This document shows positions 25,284-35,820 of a stretch of DNA of 45,436 nt, piece after piece (the first letter of the stretch is position 1; every line of letters starts with the position of its first letter). This DNA is from Streptomyces celluloflavus (GTDB lineage Bacteria > Actinomycetota > Actinomycetes > Streptomycetales > Streptomycetaceae): assembly GCA_000720995.1 (NCBI GenBank), contig JOEL01000053.1, positions 1-45,436 of the forward strand, in the 5' to 3' direction. The notes under the pieces are model-generated. The model saw nothing but the letters and a program-made list of their open reading frames with translations. It did not search any database and was not told where the DNA came from. The translations under genes were made by a program, and so were the position numbers.

Positions 25284-25333
25284 TTCACAAGCCATTATCT
25301 CCTACCCTTTTCGGCCATCCTGATGGGGGGGGT

Positions 25334-25351
25334 GGGTGACCGCGGTCACCC
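25334..25351. promoter_or_regulatory. Perfect 18-bp palindrome of unknown role
   Basis: GGGTGACCGCGGTCACCC, between the Rex operator and the hisC terminator. It could be an operator in the cydA promoter region or a rho-independent signal; the sequence does not decide. Confidence 0.5.
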
Positions 25352-25362
25352 CCCACATGCCA

Positions 25363-25391
25363 GAGGCCGCAGGTCGGTGACCTGCGGCCTC
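25363..25391 (-). terminator. Strong terminator after the hisC-type gene
   Basis: GAGGCCGCAGGTC (25363-25375), loop GGT, GACCTGCGGCCTC (25379-25391): a perfect 13-bp stem, 49 bases past the aminotransferase stop. Confidence 0.8.
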
Positions 25392-25420
25392 AGCCTCGCC
25401 CGAAGGCGTTCACACCGGCA

Positions 25421-25435
25421 TTCACATAGCGTGAA
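25421..25435. promoter_or_regulatory. Rex-like inverted repeat TTCAC-N5-GTGAA
   Basis: TTCACATAGCGTGAA, just past the aminotransferase stop and inside a wider inverted repeat GCGTTCAC...GTGAACGC (25407-25438). Arms resemble the Rex operator but the spacing differs. Confidence 0.3.
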
Positions 25436-25439
25436 CGCG

Positions 25440-26519
25440 TCAGTACGTCTTGCGGAATTCCTCCGCGGCCTCCAGGAAGAGATCCATCGCCGCGCTCTCG
25501 CCGATCGTCACCCGTACCCCCTCGCCGGCGAACGGCCGCACGACCACCCCGGCCCGCTCGCACGCCGCCGCGAAGTCCGCCGCGCGGTCCCCCAGCCGCA
25601 GCCACACGAAGTTGGCGTGCGACTCCGGCAGCGTCCAGCCCTGCCCGGCCAGCGCGCCGAGCACCCGGGCCCGCTCGACGACCAGCGCGTCCACCCGCTC
25701 CATCAGCGCCGCCTCGCTGCGCAGCGAGGCCACCGCCGCCTCCTGGGCGAGCTGGCTCACACCGAAGGGCACCGCCGTCTTGCGCAGCGCGGCCGCCACC
25801 GGCTCGTGCGCCACCGCGAAGCCGATCCGCAGCCCCGCGAGGCCGTACGCCTTGGAGAACGTCCGCAGCACACACACATTGGGGCGGTCCCGGTAGAGAT
25901 CGATGCCGTCCGGCACCTCGGCGTCGCGGTTGAACTCGCGGTACGCCTCGTCCAGCACCACCAGCACATCGCTCGGCACCCGGTCCAGGAAGGACTCCAG
26001 CTCGGCACGGCGTACGACGGTGCCGGTGGGGTTGTTGGGGTTGCAGACGAAGATCAGCCGGGTCCGGTCGGTGATCGCGGCGAGCATCGCGTCCAGATCG
26101 TGCACCTCGTCCGAGGTCAGCGGGACCTGCACGGAGGTGGCGCCGGAGACCTGGGTGATGATCGGGTACGCCTCGAACGACCGCCAGGCGTACATCACTT
26201 CATCGCCGGGACCGGCGGTCGCCTGGATCAGCTGCTGAGCCACCCCCACCGACCCGGTACCGGTCGCCAGATGCTCCACCGGCACCGAGAAGTGCTCGGC
26301 CAGCTCCGCCATCAGCCCCGTACAGGCCATGTCCGGGTAACGGTTGAAGGAGCCGGCCGCCGCCACCGCGCTCTCCAGGACGCCCGGCAGCGGCGGATAG
26401 GGGTTCTCGTTGGAGGACAGCTTGTACGAAACGGGGCCGTCGGCCGCCGCCGGCCGGCCCGGCTTGTAGGTGGGAATGCCGTCCAGCGCAGCACGCAGCT
26501 TCGGGGTTTTCTCGCTCAC
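25440..26519 (-). CDS. Histidinol-phosphate/aromatic aminotransferase family protein
   Basis: 359 aa from GTG 26519, preceded by GAGGAGG. Fold type I PLP enzyme. SSNENPYPP binds substrate near the N-terminus, NPNNPTG (160-166) and LDEAYREF (189-196) contact the cofactor, and Lys223 in [15 protein letters not shown] forms the Schiff base. It belongs to the HisC/Pat group. Streptomyces have a hisC in their histidine operon, so a free-standing copy may act on aromatic keto acids (Pat, phenylalanine or tyrosine formation); that choice is inference. Divergent from the LacI-family gene across a 404-bp region. Confidence 0.88.
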   Translation of the reverse strand: MSEKTPKLRAALDGIPTYKPGRPAAADGPVSYKLSSNENPYPPLPGVLESAVAAAGSFNRYPDMACTGLMAELAEHFSVPVEHLATGTGSVGVAQQLIQATAGPGDEVMYAWRSFEAYPIITQVSGATSVQVPLTSDEVHDLDAMLAAITDRTRLIFVCNPNNPTGTVVRRAELESFLDRVPSDVLVVLDEAYREFNRDAEVPDGIDLYRDRPNVCVLRTFSKAYGLAGLRIGFAVAHEPVAAALRKTAVPFGVSQLAQEAAVASLRSEAALMERVDALVVERARVLGALAGQGWTLPESHANFVWLRLGDRAADFAAACERAGVVVRPFAGEGVRVTIGESAAMDLFLEAAEEFRKTY

Positions 26520-26661
26520 CGCAGGTCCTCCTCGACCGTCCCTCGACTCCAATACTGCACACCTTATGAGGATTGCCCCGTCCGGCGGCAGCCCCTGATT
26601 CACCGGCGCCCGGCAGCGGCGGCGGACGCAGGCCGCATCCGACCGCCTCGCGCGGAAGCTT

Positions 26662-26675
26662 TAGGGAGCGCTCCG
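26662..26675. promoter_or_regulatory. LacI-family (CebR-like) operator
   Basis: The core GGGAGCGCTCC matches 11 of 14 bases of the Streptomyces LacI-type box TGGGAGCGCTCCCA. It lies in the divergent region upstream of a LacI-family gene, about 260 bp from its start and 145 bp from the aminotransferase start. Confidence 0.5.
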
Positions 26676-26812
26676 CTGTCTGTTACGCGCTGGTGGCCCG
26701 CGCCGTGGCGCGCATCCCCCGTGGAGGTGACTTGAGACCTCTTCGAGACCTGAACTCATCGGCAGGCGAGGACACCCGCTCTCCCCTCCAACGATTGCGG
26801 GAGGAATCAACT

Positions 26813-26838
26813 CCCTCAATTTCCATGGAAATTGAGGG
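26813..26838. promoter_or_regulatory. Perfect 26-bp palindrome upstream of the LacI-family gene
   Basis: Half-site CCCTCAATTTCCA (26813-26825) followed directly by its exact reverse complement (26826-26838). The AT-rich centre ATTTCCATGGAAAT stands out in this GC-rich genome. Centred about 98 bp before the regulator start, it is a strong operator candidate. The rest of 26520-26923 contains no gene. Confidence 0.75.
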
Positions 26839-26923
26839 GATACGACCTTGCAGAAACGTGCCTTCTCGCGAGCTCCGGACGACCCCCTCGAACGGGTTGC
26901 CCGAGCCCTACTATCGGCTCGCC

Positions 26924-28024
26924 ATGACAGCAGCAGGGAAGCACCAGGTGAGCCGGTCGACCGGTCGCCGACTGGGACGGGCGGGCATCCGGGACGTGGC
27001 CGCCGCAGCCGGTGTATCGATCACGACCGTCTCCGACGCGCTCAACGGCAAGGGCCGGCTTCCGGATGCCACCCGTAGCCATGTCCGCGAGGTGGCCGAC
27101 CGGCTGGGCTATCGCCCGTCCGCAGCCGCCCGCACCCTCCGTACCGGCAAGTCAGGACTCATCGGCCTGACCGTGACCACGTACGGGGATGAACCTTTCA
27201 CCTTCACCGAGTTCGCGTACTTCGCCGAGATGGCCAGAGCCGCCACCTCGGCGGCGCTGGCCCGCGGCTACGCGCTGGTCATCCTCCCCGCGACCTCCCG
27301 CCACGACGTGTGGTCCAACGTCGCCCTGGACGGCACCGTCGTCATCGACCCCGCCGACGGCGACTCCGTCGTCGCGGAACTGGTCCGGCACGGCATCCCC
27401 GTCGTCTCCGACGGCCGCCCCGGCGGCGCCCTCCCCGTCACCGGCTGGGTCGACAACGATCACGAAGCGGCCGTCCTCGGCCTGCTCGACCACCTCGCCG
27501 ACGCCGGCGCCCGCCGCATCGGCCTGCTCACCGGCACCACCACCGACACCTACACCCGGCTGTCCACCACCGCCTATCTGCGGTGGTGCGAGCGGGTCGG
27601 CCAGGACCCGGTGTACGAGTCCTACCCGGCCCACGACCCCTGCGCGGGTGCCGTCGCCGCCGACCGGCTGCTGGCCCGTCCGGACCGCCCGGACGCCGTC
27701 TACGGACTCTTCGACCCCAACGGCACCGATCTGCTCGCCGCCGCCCGCCGCTACGGCCTGCGCGTCCCCGAGGATCTGCTGCTGGTCTGCTGTAGCGAGT
27801 CCACCGGCTACGCCAGCACCGAGCCGCCCATCACCACGCTCTCCCTCAAGCCCCGCCGCATCGGCACCGCCGTCGTCCAGATCCTCATCGACGCCATCGA
27901 AGGGCTCGGCGACGGCCGGCCGGTCGAGCAGGTGATACCGACGGATCTGATCGTCCGGACCTCCTCCCAGCGGCGGTCCCCGCGGACGACCATCAGCCCG
28001 CCGCGGGGTCCGGCCGGCAACTGA
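26924..28024 (+). CDS. LacI family transcriptional regulator
   Basis: 366 aa from the ATG at 26924. The helix-turn-helix and hinge lie at about 18-75: IRDVAAAAGVSITTVSDALN, then LPDATRSHVREVADRLGYRP and the minor-groove hinge AARTLRTG. A periplasmic-binding-protein-like ligand domain follows (about 85-345), with GWVDNDHEAAVLGLLDHLAD and the effector-domain ending TTLSLKPRRIGTAVVQIL. No Shine-Dalgarno precedes this ATG, so it may be leaderless; an ATG inside the 26-bp palindrome (26825) is in frame but would add a non-conserved segment. Probable autoregulation through the palindromes upstream. The effector sugar or metabolite is unknown. A terminator follows at 28046-28071. Confidence 0.9.
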   Translation: MTAAGKHQVSRSTGRRLGRAGIRDVAAAAGVSITTVSDALNGKGRLPDATRSHVREVADRLGYRPSAAARTLRTGKSGLIGLTVTTYGDEPFTFTEFAYFAEMARAATSAALARGYALVILPATSRHDVWSNVALDGTVVIDPADGDSVVAELVRHGIPVVSDGRPGGALPVTGWVDNDHEAAVLGLLDHLADAGARRIGLLTGTTTDTYTRLSTTAYLRWCERVGQDPVYESYPAHDPCAGAVAADRLLARPDRPDAVYGLFDPNGTDLLAAARRYGLRVPEDLLLVCCSESTGYASTEPPITTLSLKPRRIGTAVVQILIDAIEGLGDGRPVEQVIPTDLIVRTSSQRRSPRTTISPPRGPAGN

Positions 28025-28045
28025 GCGTGCTCCCGTGGACGGCGG

Positions 28046-28071
28046 ACCGGGCCCGCCGGCTGCGGCCCGGT
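28046..28071 (+). terminator. Terminator after LacI-family gene
   Basis: ACCGGGCC (28046-28053) and GGCCCGGT (28064-28071), 8-bp stem with 10-base loop. Confidence 0.6.
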
Positions 28072-28160
28072 GTCTCCTCCGGCCAGGAAAAAACAGGGTG
28101 ATCACGGGAGAAATCAGCCGCGATCGGCAGGCTCCGGCCGATTGACCACCCCCGGGTGCG

Positions 28161-28189
28161 TCACAACCCGCGAGCGGCATTCCTATGAT
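28161..28189 (+). promoter_or_regulatory. Possible promoter of the phosphatase gene
   Basis: A good -10 hexamer TATGAT (28184-28189) with a weak TCACAA 17 bases upstream. The predicted 5' leader would be about 70 bases. Confidence 0.35.
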
Positions 28190-28267
28190 GGGCGCACGAC
28201 ACCGCGGACCCGCCGCCGACCAGGCAGAGGTCCCAGAGGTGCACGGCGCGCGATGGTGGAGGGGTCG

Positions 28268-29407
28268 ATGACTCAGGGGGCCGGTCAAGGACCCATGGTG
28301 TGGACCATGGCGGAAGAAACTCCGGCGTCCCCTCCGCCGCCCGGACCGCCCGCGGGGCCACCGCCCCTGGCCCCCGTCGGGCCGCCGAGGCATCTGCCCG
28401 CCGGCCCCCCGGCCGCGCCCCCCGTGGTACCGCCCGACGCCCGGCCGGACGAGCCGCCCGCGGAGTACACCCCCACCGAGCGCGACCTCCCGGTCATCGG
28501 CGCGGTCCGTACGGACACCCTCGTCGACCTCCCGGCCGCGGGTCTCGTACCGGCGCCGGAGACGGCCACGGACCCCGAGGTGCCCGACGGGCCGGGCCCG
28601 CTGTATGTCGTCGGCGATGTGCACGGCTTCTACGAGGAGCTGCGCGAGGCACTGGCCGCCGAGGGACTGATCGACGCCGACGGCGACTGGTCGGCCCGCA
28701 ACGCCCGGCTGTGGTTCCTCGGCGACTTCACCGACCGCGGCCCGGACGGCATCGGCGTCATCGATCTCGTCATGCAGCTCTCCGCCCAGGCCGCGGCGGC
28801 CGGCGGCTACTGCAAGGCCCTGATGGGCAACCACGAACTGCTGCTGCTGGGGGCCAAGCGGTTCGGCGACACCCCCGTCCAGTCCGGCGCCGGTACCGCC
28901 TCCTTCCAGGCCGCCTGGCTGCTCAACGGCGGCCAGAAGACCGATATGGACCGCCTGGAGGACCACCACCTCCAGTGGATGGCCCGGCTGGATGCCGTGA
29001 CGGAGGAGGACGGGCATCTGCTCGTGCACTCCGACACCACCGCCTACCTCGAATACGGCGACTCCATCGAGGACGTCAACGACACCGTCCACGAGGTGCT
29101 GACGCGCAGCGAAGCCGACGAAGTCTGGGAGCTCTTCCGCAAGTTCACCAAGCGGTTCGCCTTCCGTGACGACGGCGGGGCACAGGCCGCCCGGGAACTC
29201 CTGGACGCCTACGGTGGCGAACGCGTCGTCCACGGCCACAGCCCGATCCCGTATCTGCTGGGCGAGGTCGGCACGGAGGACAGCGAGGACGAGGGCGTCG
29301 CCGTCGACGGTCCGCATGTCTACGCCGACGGGCTGGCCATCGCGATGGACGGCGGAGTGACGATGGCCGGAAAGCTGCTGGTCGTTCAACTCCCCTTGAA
29401 TGACTGA
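28268..29407 (+). CDS. PPP-family metallophosphatase
   Basis: 379 aa from the ATG at 28268, with GGAGGGG upstream (an ATG at 28253 is in frame but worse placed). The first ~95 residues are a Pro-rich, probably disordered leader. The phosphoesterase domain has all PPP motifs: GDVHG (Asp117, His119), GDFTDRG, GNHE (188-190) and the downstream His in VVHGHSPIP. This is the bacterial Ser/Thr (or dinucleotide) protein phosphatase class, binding two metal ions. The target is unknown. Transcribed alone on the plus strand with 217 bp before the next gene. Confidence 0.9.
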   Translation: MTQGAGQGPMVWTMAEETPASPPPPGPPAGPPPLAPVGPPRHLPAGPPAAPPVVPPDARPDEPPAEYTPTERDLPVIGAVRTDTLVDLPAAGLVPAPETATDPEVPDGPGPLYVVGDVHGFYEELREALAAEGLIDADGDWSARNARLWFLGDFTDRGPDGIGVIDLVMQLSAQAAAAGGYCKALMGNHELLLLGAKRFGDTPVQSGAGTASFQAAWLLNGGQKTDMDRLEDHHLQWMARLDAVTEEDGHLLVHSDTTAYLEYGDSIEDVNDTVHEVLTRSEADEVWELFRKFTKRFAFRDDGGAQAARELLDAYGGERVVHGHSPIPYLLGEVGTEDSEDEGVAVDGPHVYADGLAIAMDGGVTMAGKLLVVQLPLND

Positions 29408-29624
29408 GCGTTACCGGGGCAGGTATACGCAAGGTCGGCAGGTGATCGGCCGGGTGCGCGGTGAGGCGAAAACCGGTCGTGGCCGGTCGCAATTTCCCAA
29501 CTCCCTGTCGCCCCGTGCCGGAGGCGCTCTACCATCGGTCCATCCGTAGCAGGCTCTCCGCCCATTCCGCCCAGTGCCGGCCGCTGTCGGCCGGTATGGC
29601 CCTACGGAGCATCGGGGGATGCAG

Positions 29625-30506
29625 ATGAACAGCGCTTCACACCTGCTGAGCGAGGATCGCGAGGAATTCGCACGCATCCTCGATGACGCGCTGCGTACCG
29701 CCGAATACCGGCCGGAGGGCGTGCTCTCCGACGCGGGTCAGCACCTCAGTACCGAGCAACTGCGCGCGATGGCCCTCGATGCGACGGCCACCATCGCCGC
29801 CTGCGCGGCAGCCGAATACCACCACTACGTACAGCTCCGTGCCGAGCTGCGTGACCCGGCGTCCGTACCGGCGTACGCCGGGGCCGGCGCAGGCGGCGGG
29901 GAAAGAGACCAGCCATCCGGCGGCCCGGCCGGTCCGGCCACGGCGACCGCCGTCACCACGGCGACCGGGACGGCCGGCGCGGGGGTGGGCGCCATGGTCT
30001 CCGTCCTCGCCCCGGTCCTCGCGGGCATCGCCGCCGTCCTCTTCCTCCTCTTCGGCTACCTCCTGCGCGCCCTCGGCCCCGGACACGCCATGGCCCAGCC
30101 GCTGATCAGCGTCGGCTGGATCTTCGCCGCGCTGGCCGCCGTGGGCTCCCTCCTCGGGATGGGCGGCCTGATCGTCACGGCCCTGCGCAACGGCTCCGCA
30201 GAGCCCGCCGCGCAGGACGGACCGGCGGCGGAGCTCGAACACGCCCGGGACGCCTGGCGGCACGCCCTCCTGATCCGCGGTCTGCTGCCGTTCCTCCGCC
30301 GCGCGCTCACCGGCCCGGCCCCCGGCCCGTACCCCTCCGGCCGCGGACCCGGTCAGGGGGCACCCGGGAGCCGTATCCCGACCCTCGGCTACTCCCGCCC
30401 CGACTTCACCAGCCCGGACAGCGGCCCGGCCGGACCGCACCCCCGTTACGCCAGCCCGGACTTCAGCAGCCCGGACTACGGGGGCCCTGACCACCGGCCC
30501 GAGTAG
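29625..30506 (+). CDS. Hypothetical transmembrane protein with SPD-rich tail
   Basis: 293 aa from the ATG at 29625, with GGGGG six bases upstream (ATG 29619 also possible). N-terminal cytoplasmic helical part (LLSEDREEFARILDDALRTAEYRPEG...), a Gly/Ala/Thr-rich linker, two transmembrane helices (about 125-147 and 158-182), a short charged helix, and a disordered C-terminal tail with repeated SPDF/SPDY elements. I do not recognise a functional family; it resembles conserved Streptomyces membrane proteins of unknown role. It converges on thiC, with a shared hairpin in the 65-bp gap. Confidence 0.8.
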   Translation: MNSASHLLSEDREEFARILDDALRTAEYRPEGVLSDAGQHLSTEQLRAMALDATATIAACAAAEYHHYVQLRAELRDPASVPAYAGAGAGGGERDQPSGGPAGPATATAVTTATGTAGAGVGAMVSVLAPVLAGIAAVLFLLFGYLLRALGPGHAMAQPLISVGWIFAALAAVGSLLGMGGLIVTALRNGSAEPAAQDGPAAELEHARDAWRHALLIRGLLPFLRRALTGPAPGPYPSGRGPGQGAPGSRIPTLGYSRPDFTSPDSGPAGPHPRYASPDFSSPDYGGPDHRPE

Positions 30507-30515
30507 CGCCCGACG

Positions 30516-30550
30516 GCCCGACGTCGCCGCGCGGGACGGTGACGTCGGGC
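30516..30550. terminator. Bidirectional terminator between membrane protein and thiC
   Basis: GCCCGACGTC (30516-30525) and GACGTCGGGC (30541-30550): perfect 10-bp stem with 15-base loop in the convergent gap. Confidence 0.7.
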
Positions 30551-30571
30551 GGGTCCCGGCGTGGCGGTGGG

Positions 30572-32489
<1,918 letters not shown>

Positions 32490-32546
32490 ATTGCAAAGGT
32501 GCCACCCACCGTAGCGGCCGGTGCGACGCGCTGAACAGGGGGCCCC

Positions 32547-33938
32547 ATGAGTTCTTGCGATGATCGGGCGGTGAGCAGTTCTGAGCACCCGCCCCACGCC
32601 CCCGCGCACTCCCATGCGCACGGCCATGCGCCCGCCGCGCCTGTTTCCCGGCATCTGCGCAAGGTGATCGCGGCGGTGCTGATCCCGTTCGCGGCGGCGG
32701 TGGTGGTCGGTCTGGTCGTGCTGTGGCCGGGCGGCGCGCCGGCGCACAAGCCGTCCGGCGTCGGCTTCGACCAGCCCTTGGAGAAGGCCAGGGTGGTCAA
32801 GGTGGACGAGGTGAACTGCGCGGACGTCCACGCCGAGCAGCAGCAACAGCCGGCGTCGCCGGGTGGACAGCCGCCGGGCACGGGCGGCGGGCGGGCCACG
32901 AAGTGCGAGCAGGCGACGATCAAGGTCACGACCGGTGACAACACCGGGCGGACGTTCCAGACGGTGGTGACGCCGGACGCCTTGCGGCACTACACGGCCG
33001 GGCAGGACGTGGTGGTCGCGTACTCCCCCAAGGCGCCGAAGGATCTCCAGTACGCGGTCAGCGATGTCGACCGGACCGTGCCGATGTGGGTACTGGCCGG
33101 GGTCTTCGCGTTCGCGGTCGTGCTCGTCGGCCGGCTGCGCGGGGTGCTCGCGCTGGTGGCGCTGGTGGCGAGCTTCGGGGTGCTGACGCTGTTCATCCTC
33201 CCGGCGGTCCTCAAGGGCTCCGATCCGCTGGTGGTGGCGGTCATCGGCGGCAGCGCGATCATGCTGATCGCGCTCTATCTGTGCCACGGGCTGACGGCCC
33301 GGACGTCGGTGGCGGTGCTCGGCACCCTGGCATCGCTGCTGCTGATCGGTCTGCTCGGGTCGGTGTTCATCGACTGGGCGCTGCTGACCGGCAACACGGA
33401 CGACCTGACCGGGCTGGTGCACAGCCTGTACCCGGGTATCGAGATCCACGGTCTGCTGCTGGCGGGGATCATCATCGGGTCGCTGGGGGTGCTGGACGAT
33501 GTGACCGTCACCCAGACCGCGGCGGTGTGGGAGCTGAAGGAAGCGGACCCGACGGCGGGTTGGCGCAAGCTCTACGGAGCGGCGATGCGGATCGGGCGCG
33601 ATCACATCGCGTCCGTCGTGAACACCCTGGTGATGGCCTACGCGGGCGCCGCGCTGCCCCTGCTTTTGCTGTTCTCGATCGCACAGAGCGGTATCGGTAC
33701 GGCCGCCACGAGCGAGGTGGTCGCGGAGGAGATCGTGCGCACGCTGGTGGGCAGCATCGGACTGGTCGCGTCGGTGCCGCTGACGACGCTGCTCGCGGCG
33801 CTGGTCGTCTCGGCGGACCGCACGGCGCCGGGCGGTCCGGGCCCCACGGACACACCGGGTCCGCCGGTGGAAGCCGTGGTCGCCGGGGGTGGACGGTCCG
33901 GGCGGCGCGGAGCGCGCGGCAAGCGCCGTAAGCGGTGA
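32547..33938 (+). CDS. YibE/F family membrane protein
   Basis: 463 aa. His-rich N-terminus (HPPHAPAHSHAHGHAP), first helix at about 40-60, an extracytoplasmic domain to about 180, then seven or eight helices (about 184-425) and a basic Arg/Lys tail. The membrane core with LTGNTDDLTGLVHSLYPGIE and LGVLDDVTVTQTAAVWEL is the YibE/F signature. The family's function is unknown; transport has been suggested. ATG 32547 is used; a GTG at 32571 would drop eight residues. Divergent from thiC across the riboswitch region and convergent with ssgA. Confidence 0.9.
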   Translation: MSSCDDRAVSSSEHPPHAPAHSHAHGHAPAAPVSRHLRKVIAAVLIPFAAAVVVGLVVLWPGGAPAHKPSGVGFDQPLEKARVVKVDEVNCADVHAEQQQQPASPGGQPPGTGGGRATKCEQATIKVTTGDNTGRTFQTVVTPDALRHYTAGQDVVVAYSPKAPKDLQYAVSDVDRTVPMWVLAGVFAFAVVLVGRLRGVLALVALVASFGVLTLFILPAVLKGSDPLVVAVIGGSAIMLIALYLCHGLTARTSVAVLGTLASLLLIGLLGSVFIDWALLTGNTDDLTGLVHSLYPGIEIHGLLLAGIIIGSLGVLDDVTVTQTAAVWELKEADPTAGWRKLYGAAMRIGRDHIASVVNTLVMAYAGAALPLLLLFSIAQSGIGTAATSEVVAEEIVRTLVGSIGLVASVPLTTLLAALVVSADRTAPGGPGPTDTPGPPVEAVVAGGGRSGRRGARGKRRKR

Positions 33939-33990
33939 GTGCCGTAAGCGGTGAGTGCCGAACGGGAGTGAGTGGCGTACGGGGTGCCGT

Positions 33991-34007
33991 GACCGGCTGG
34001 GCCGGTC
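33991..34007. terminator. Compact hairpin between YibE/F gene and ssgA
   Basis: GACCGGC, loop TGG, GCCGGTC in the convergent gap of 82 bases. A 16-17 bp direct repeat (GCCGTAAGCGGTGAGT, twice) lies just upstream, overlapping the stop codon of the YibE/F gene. Confidence 0.5.
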
Positions 34008-34020
34008 CGTTGCGGAGGGA

Positions 34021-34443
34021 TCAGCCGGCCGGGGCCTCCGTGAGGATGCGGTCCAGTACGGCGTCCAGGGTGTCGCACACCTCCTCCTTGCCGAGCGGGA
34101 CCAGTCGGTCCGTACGGTCCAGGAAGGCGACCAGTGGTGGCGCGCTGACCCTGAACAGCGCGCGCTCGGCGCCGACTTGGAGGCTGATGAAGACATCACT
34201 GAGGTACTCGGCGGAGGACGGTTCGATGCGTACATCGCCCTCACCGGACGGCCGACTGAGCCCGTCCAGCAGCAGTTCGCGACTGAAAGTCCAGGTCACG
34301 GGCACATCGCCGGGGAGATCGAAGGTTAGACGGATGGCGTACGGATCGGCACTGTCGAAGTCCAGTTCCACCGGGATCCGGAACGCGAGCTCCTCCGAGA
34401 CGAGGAAGCTCATGATTACTTCTGCCTGAACTGTGTCGTTCAT
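34021..34443 (-). CDS. ssgA: Sporulation and cell division protein SsgA
   Basis: 140 aa from ATG 34443, or 130 aa from the internal ATG 34413 (MSFLVSEELAFRIPVELDFD), which matches how SsgA of S. coelicolor begins as I recall it; neither start has a strong Shine-Dalgarno. SsgA-like proteins are small, actinomycete-specific activators of sporulation-specific septation and peptidoglycan remodelling. Conserved blocks are DPYAIRLTFDLPGDVPVTW, FSRELLLDGL and LVAFLDRTDRLVPLG. It lies 106 bp downstream of the IclR-type gene ssgR on the same strand, its known activator, which supports the assignment to SsgA rather than another paralogue. Confidence 0.93.
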   Translation of the reverse strand: MNDTVQAEVIMSFLVSEELAFRIPVELDFDSADPYAIRLTFDLPGDVPVTWTFSRELLLDGLSRPSGEGDVRIEPSSAEYLSDVFISLQVGAERALFRVSAPPLVAFLDRTDRLVPLGKEEVCDTLDAVLDRILTEAPAG

Positions 34444-34549
34444 CAACCACTGCCCCGCACTTGAGATCGGAGATGGCCGGGAATCGTCCCCCGAAGGCCC
34501 ATTGACGCCATCGTCTGTCACGTGCAAGCAGATCACAAGGAGTGAGTTT

Positions 34550-35317
34550 TCAGATACTGATAGAGAAGGCGAGTGTCGTTAGTGTCTTCTCCGCCATTCT
34601 TCGTAGTCGATTCGTAACGGAACGCAACCGGTGCGCTTCGTCCACGGGCAACGAAACCGCCAATGTGGCGGCGGCCGCGCCGACTTGGATGGGTATGGCG
34701 GAGCACACCGTGCCCAGCGCGTATTCCTGGTACTCGTAGGCGACGTTCTGACGGCGTACCGCGTCCAGGCGGTGCAGCAGATCGTCCTCCGATCGCACGG
34801 AGAACGGCGTTATGGACTGCACGGGATAGCGCGCCAGGTGCTCCTTCCTGGACGCGTCGTCGAGCTGCGCGAGCAGGCACTGCCCGATCGCATGGGCGTG
34901 TGCGGTGGTGCGGAAGTCGACCCACTCCTCGACCGGTGGCCGCTCCGGGTCGTCGGACACCGCCACCACCTCCACCTCGCCCGCACGGTAGACCGCGAAG
35001 TAGACCGCGGCGTCCAGTTTCCGGCCCGCCACGGCCAACACCTCGGTGATATGGGCGCGTTGCCGGCGCAGGGAGCCGGCCTGGCCGATGGAGTCGGCCG
35101 CCTCACCGAAGACGAAGACGCCGTTCTCGCGGCGCAGATATCCCTCGTGGGTCAGGGTCCGCAGCAGGTGATAGGTGGTCGGGAGGGGCAGGCCGGCCTC
35201 CCTGGCGAGTTGCTTGGCGGGCGCCCCGTCGGCGTGTGCGCCCACCGCCTCCAGCAGGCGCAGCGCGCGCTGCACCGATCCGATCAGGGTGGGCGGGGAA
35301 GCGGATTCGCCGTTCAC
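34550..35317 (-). CDS. ssgR: IclR-type regulator SsgR
   Basis: 255 aa from GTG 35317 (VNGESASPPTLIGSVQRALR). The winged helix-turn-helix spans about 12-70 (LIGSVQRALRLLEAV, AKQLAREAGLPLPTTYHLLRTLTHEGYLRR) and the IclR effector domain about 85-250 (FRTTAHAHAIGQCLLA, YEYQEYALGTVCSAIPI). Located directly upstream of ssgA in the same orientation, as in other streptomycetes, where it activates ssgA transcription during development. Longer upstream frames (to 35467) are Arg/Gly-rich and not conserved. No clear Shine-Dalgarno, so the start is the least certain part. Confidence 0.92.
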   Translation of the reverse strand: MNGESASPPTLIGSVQRALRLLEAVGAHADGAPAKQLAREAGLPLPTTYHLLRTLTHEGYLRRENGVFVFGEAADSIGQAGSLRRQRAHITEVLAVAGRKLDAAVYFAVYRAGEVEVVAVSDDPERPPVEEWVDFRTTAHAHAIGQCLLAQLDDASRKEHLARYPVQSITPFSVRSEDDLLHRLDAVRRQNVAYEYQEYALGTVCSAIPIQVGAAAATLAVSLPVDEAHRLRSVTNRLRRMAEKTLTTLAFSISI

Positions 35318-35708
35318 GTCTGCCAACGCCAACCCCCAGGTCCGATCGCCGCGGGGCACGGGACCCCCGGCGCGGGAACTGCTCCCGCACCGCGCGCGTC
35401 TCCCAGGCCCCCATCGACGACGTCCGCCCGGCCTCGCCACACTCGCTATTTTCCGGAATGTCAGCATCCGGAAGACACTGCGAACCGCACTCTAACTCGG
35501 CTGGTCGAGGCGATAGGCCGAATGGCTTGCGAGTTAACTCACCTGGCTCATTTCTTGGCATCCGGTGACTTGGTGGAGTATCGCGTACGCATTCAGTGAT
35601 CGATTGACGCCCCATGGAAAGCGCCGGCGGCCCCATCCGGAACGCCGACCGGCTCCGCGAGGACCCCAACAGCCGTCTCACCGAGCGTCGGACGGCCCGC
35701 CGGGAACG

Positions 35709-35744
35709 CCGATGCCCCGCTCCGGAAGCGGAGCGGGGCATCGG
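35709..35744 (-). terminator. Strong terminator after the DUF5326 gene
   Basis: CCGATGCCCCGCTCC (35709-35723), loop GGAAGC, GGAGCGGGGCATCGG (35730-35744): perfect 15-bp stem. Apart from this, the gap 35318-35820 between ssgR and the DUF5326 gene shows no gene; it must contain the ssgR promoter. Confidence 0.8.
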
Positions 35745-35820
35745 TCGGGATCCGGACAGTGTCGGTCGGACGGTGTCCGTCAGGCGGCGTGCGCCGGACG
35801 GCGCCGGCCGGCGCCGCGGT

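Noticed and set aside
26640-26820. Possible tRNA-Ser-like start (GGAGGTGACTTGAGACC) upstream of the LacI gene
   Set aside because: No T-arm GTTCGA, no acceptor-stem complement and no cloverleaf could be drawn.
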